Positions 62,069 to 64,000 of a stretch of 64,000 bases of DNA are shown one piece after another. This stretch comes from Hyperoplus lanceolatus. Its lineage: Eukaryota > Chordata > Actinopteri > Uranoscopiformes > Ammodytidae. The translations under genes and the position numbers were made by a program. Positions within the stretch are counted from its first letter, which is position 1; each line of letters begins with the position of its first letter. The stretch covers positions 7,332,501-7,396,500 of the forward strand of contig CM049418.1 in NCBI GenBank assembly GCA_026929865.2. Direction: 5' to 3'. A model generated the notes under the pieces. That model did no database searches. It worked only from the letters and a program-made list of their open reading frames with translations, and had not been told where the DNA came from.

Positions 62069-64000
62069 CTGGAGAGGGACAAAAAACAGACAGGAATTCA
62101 GTCATAAACTCAAAGTATAAAACCCATAAAATTTGCACCTGATGAGTTGAGGGATAATGAAAGTTATTCCAATTCATCCCGAGAGTGGGGTGGGGTAGGG
62201 GAGTCATGTTTGTCTAAAACCAAATGTCATAGTGATCCATCCAGTAGTTGACAATTGACATTTCACTAAAAAAACCCAAATGTCAACCTTGTGTTGAGGG
62301 GAAATCCAAAGTTATTAGGATTAATCCATGAATGTCAATCTATCCAATAGCTGCTGAGATACATTTCAGCCTGGATTAATGTGCTAGATCGTCTGATACA
62401 CCGACTCATTGCCATTACTAGAGTTATTTCTTTGTGGATAAAATAAGTAGTCCCTTATGAGACTCTTGACTCTAGCCTATAGTTTTCAAAGATGCTAAAC
62501 AGATTATACACGCGTTACATTATGTGTTAATGCAAAATAAATCAACTGAAACAAACCCACCAGACCAAAAATAGAGACTCACAACTTATTAACACTGAAC
62601 ACCGGTTTTTGAAATGAAAACGTTTTATGTAAAACAGGTAAATAGTTTGACACGTCTTATCAGAACTACATATTCATCCCAGGGATTGTGCCTTCCTAAA
62701 AATAATTCTAAATATGAGATGGATAGCGAATGAATGAATGTCATCTCAAGCTCTGAAAACTTAGATCAGCAACCCCTCCCCCCAAAAAAAAAGAAATCCC
62801 ACACTAAAACCTAATCCTGTTGTTTGTGCGCCTCTCCCCTCCATCTCATAATCTTAGAAAAATAAAGAAAATCACACAGACACGGAGAGTGTGACAGAGG
62901 AAGGCAGAAAAGAGGCAGGAAGAGAGATAGATGGCAGCTGTGTCATTCTCCCCTCACACATTCTCCTCCTCGTGACTGCGCGCCACTCGGGACTCTGTGC
63001 TGTGTGTTTGTGTGTGTTGGAGACAGAAACGCAAGGAGTTTGTGTGTGTATATGTGTGATTCAAGCCTTAAGAGCCGCAATGACAGATGTGTATTTTTTC
63101 ACCCCAATGTACCAGAATAATCAGGATAACGATGATATTTAAAGAATGTGTGCTTCTCGTTGAAGGTCTCGACCCCGACTACTACTTATTATTTGAGCTC
63201 CCCCTACTACATTTGACAAGCTTTTATAAGCGTTCTGTGCCAGTCCTTCATTGTGTGTCTGTCTACTCGAGGGTCAGAACTAATTAACCGAGTATACACT
63301 TCATTGTGAGCCCCGTCGCATTTGCTCAAAGAAAGCACTTTGGATTTTTTAAAAGGACAAATAAAACAAAACGAGGTCGAACAAGCGTATATGAAAACAG
63401 GAACAAAGAATTCACAAGATGAGACTTTGAAGAAATTGCTAATGTTTTCTTTATCTGAACATGGCTGGATTAAGCAAACACTGACCTGGGACAAAAAAAA
63501 AAAAGAGCGGCTTGGCCCAAAATAACCCCCCACAATTATTCCCATTATACTGTCCATGTACAGCTTTTTCTACGCTGCAGTATTACCAAGCCCCACAATT
63601 CATTTAGAATGATGAAAGAGAGATTTTGAGAACAACCCCACACTAAAGTTACAGTTGTGTGGCACTTCATTAAAAGTTAAATATAGGTATAGAAGCGGTT
63701 TGAATGAGGTGATATGTCACTGCTGCTAATTTGTTTGCTACATGGTGCCAACTCTCTCCATATCTCTTCCCCAAATACTTCCCATTTAATCCCGATTGAG
63801 TGTCGTGATCTGAGCAATAATTTGCATCTCACATGGCGTCTTCAAACACCCACACTGAATTGAACTGCCATCAAGCAAAACATTAAAGCACTACTTATAC
63901 TAAAAGGAAACAAAAAGGAATTATGGTACTGTAAAAGCAGAGAGTTAATTTTCCTGGTCATTAGTTCCACTTAGCTGATGTTATAAGCAATAATTATTGT
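62069..64000. other. dmd: Start of dmd intron 62, no feature recognised
   Basis: Intron 62 hosts the Dp71 promoter and first exon in mammals. I looked for a minus-strand ATG followed by an MREQLKG-like peptide and did not find one here. It may lie further right. Confidence 0.55.

Noticed and set aside
62069..64000. Dp71 first exon of dmd
   Set aside because: No minus-strand ATG with an MREQLKG-like peptide and donor was found in this part of intron 62.

Overview
The window looks like nuclear DNA of a bony fish, probably an advanced teleost. It carries three vertebrate genes with short introns, very dense (CA)n/(GT)n microsatellites, several tRNA-derived SINEs and small non-autonomous DNA transposons. 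The species cannot be named from the sequence alone. Almost all of the many open frames through the dinucleotide tracts are artefacts.

Layout. (1) About 1-6.5 kb, minus strand: eight coding exons giving the first 632 residues of HECW2, a C2-WW-HECT ubiquitin ligase. The WW and HECT exons lie beyond the left edge. (2) 6.5-17.1 kb: no recognised coding exon. It holds a 157-bp CA tract, an L1-like insertion with a 17-bp target-site duplication, a dispersed repeat in several copies, a CpG-rich block near 14 kb that may be the hecw2 promoter, and a SINE with a 17-bp target-site duplication. (3) 17.2-27.4 kb, minus strand: complete gtf3c3 (TFIIIC subunit), 19 coding exons with an intact frame of 988 codons plus stop. 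Intron 2 holds a foldback MITE and a decayed, partly duplicated coding-like region. (4) 27.4-33 kb: the likely gtf3c3 promoter, AT-rich spacer, a GT tract and a hAT element with a perfect 8-bp target-site duplication. (5) 33.0-34.8 kb, plus strand: a four-exon adenosine-receptor-like GPCR of 390 codons. (6) 34.8-36.6 kb: TA tracts and transposon debris. (7) 36.6-62.1 kb, minus strand: the 3' end of dmd (dystrophin), equivalents of human exons 63 to 79, covering the end of the WW domain, EF-hand region, ZZ finger, syntrophin/dystrobrevin-binding region, C-terminus and a roughly 2.8-kb 3'UTR. The rest of dmd lies beyond the right edge.

The hecw2-gtf3c3 pairing in this orientation matches human chromosome 2q32-q33, which supports HECW2 over HECW1. 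The genes do not form one pathway: ubiquitin ligation, RNA polymerase III initiation, purinergic signalling and the muscle membrane cytoskeleton.

I see no undescribed multi-gene system. The most unusual signals are at the level of splicing and transposons: a 24-bp tandem duplication that copies a splice donor in gtf3c3, a GC-AG intron in gtf3c3, a candidate dmd exon 78 that keeps the frame, a Harbinger-like MITE carrying poly(A) signals in the dmd 3'UTR, microsatellites abutting many splice sites, and an empty-site paralogue that shows the target site of the foldback MITE.
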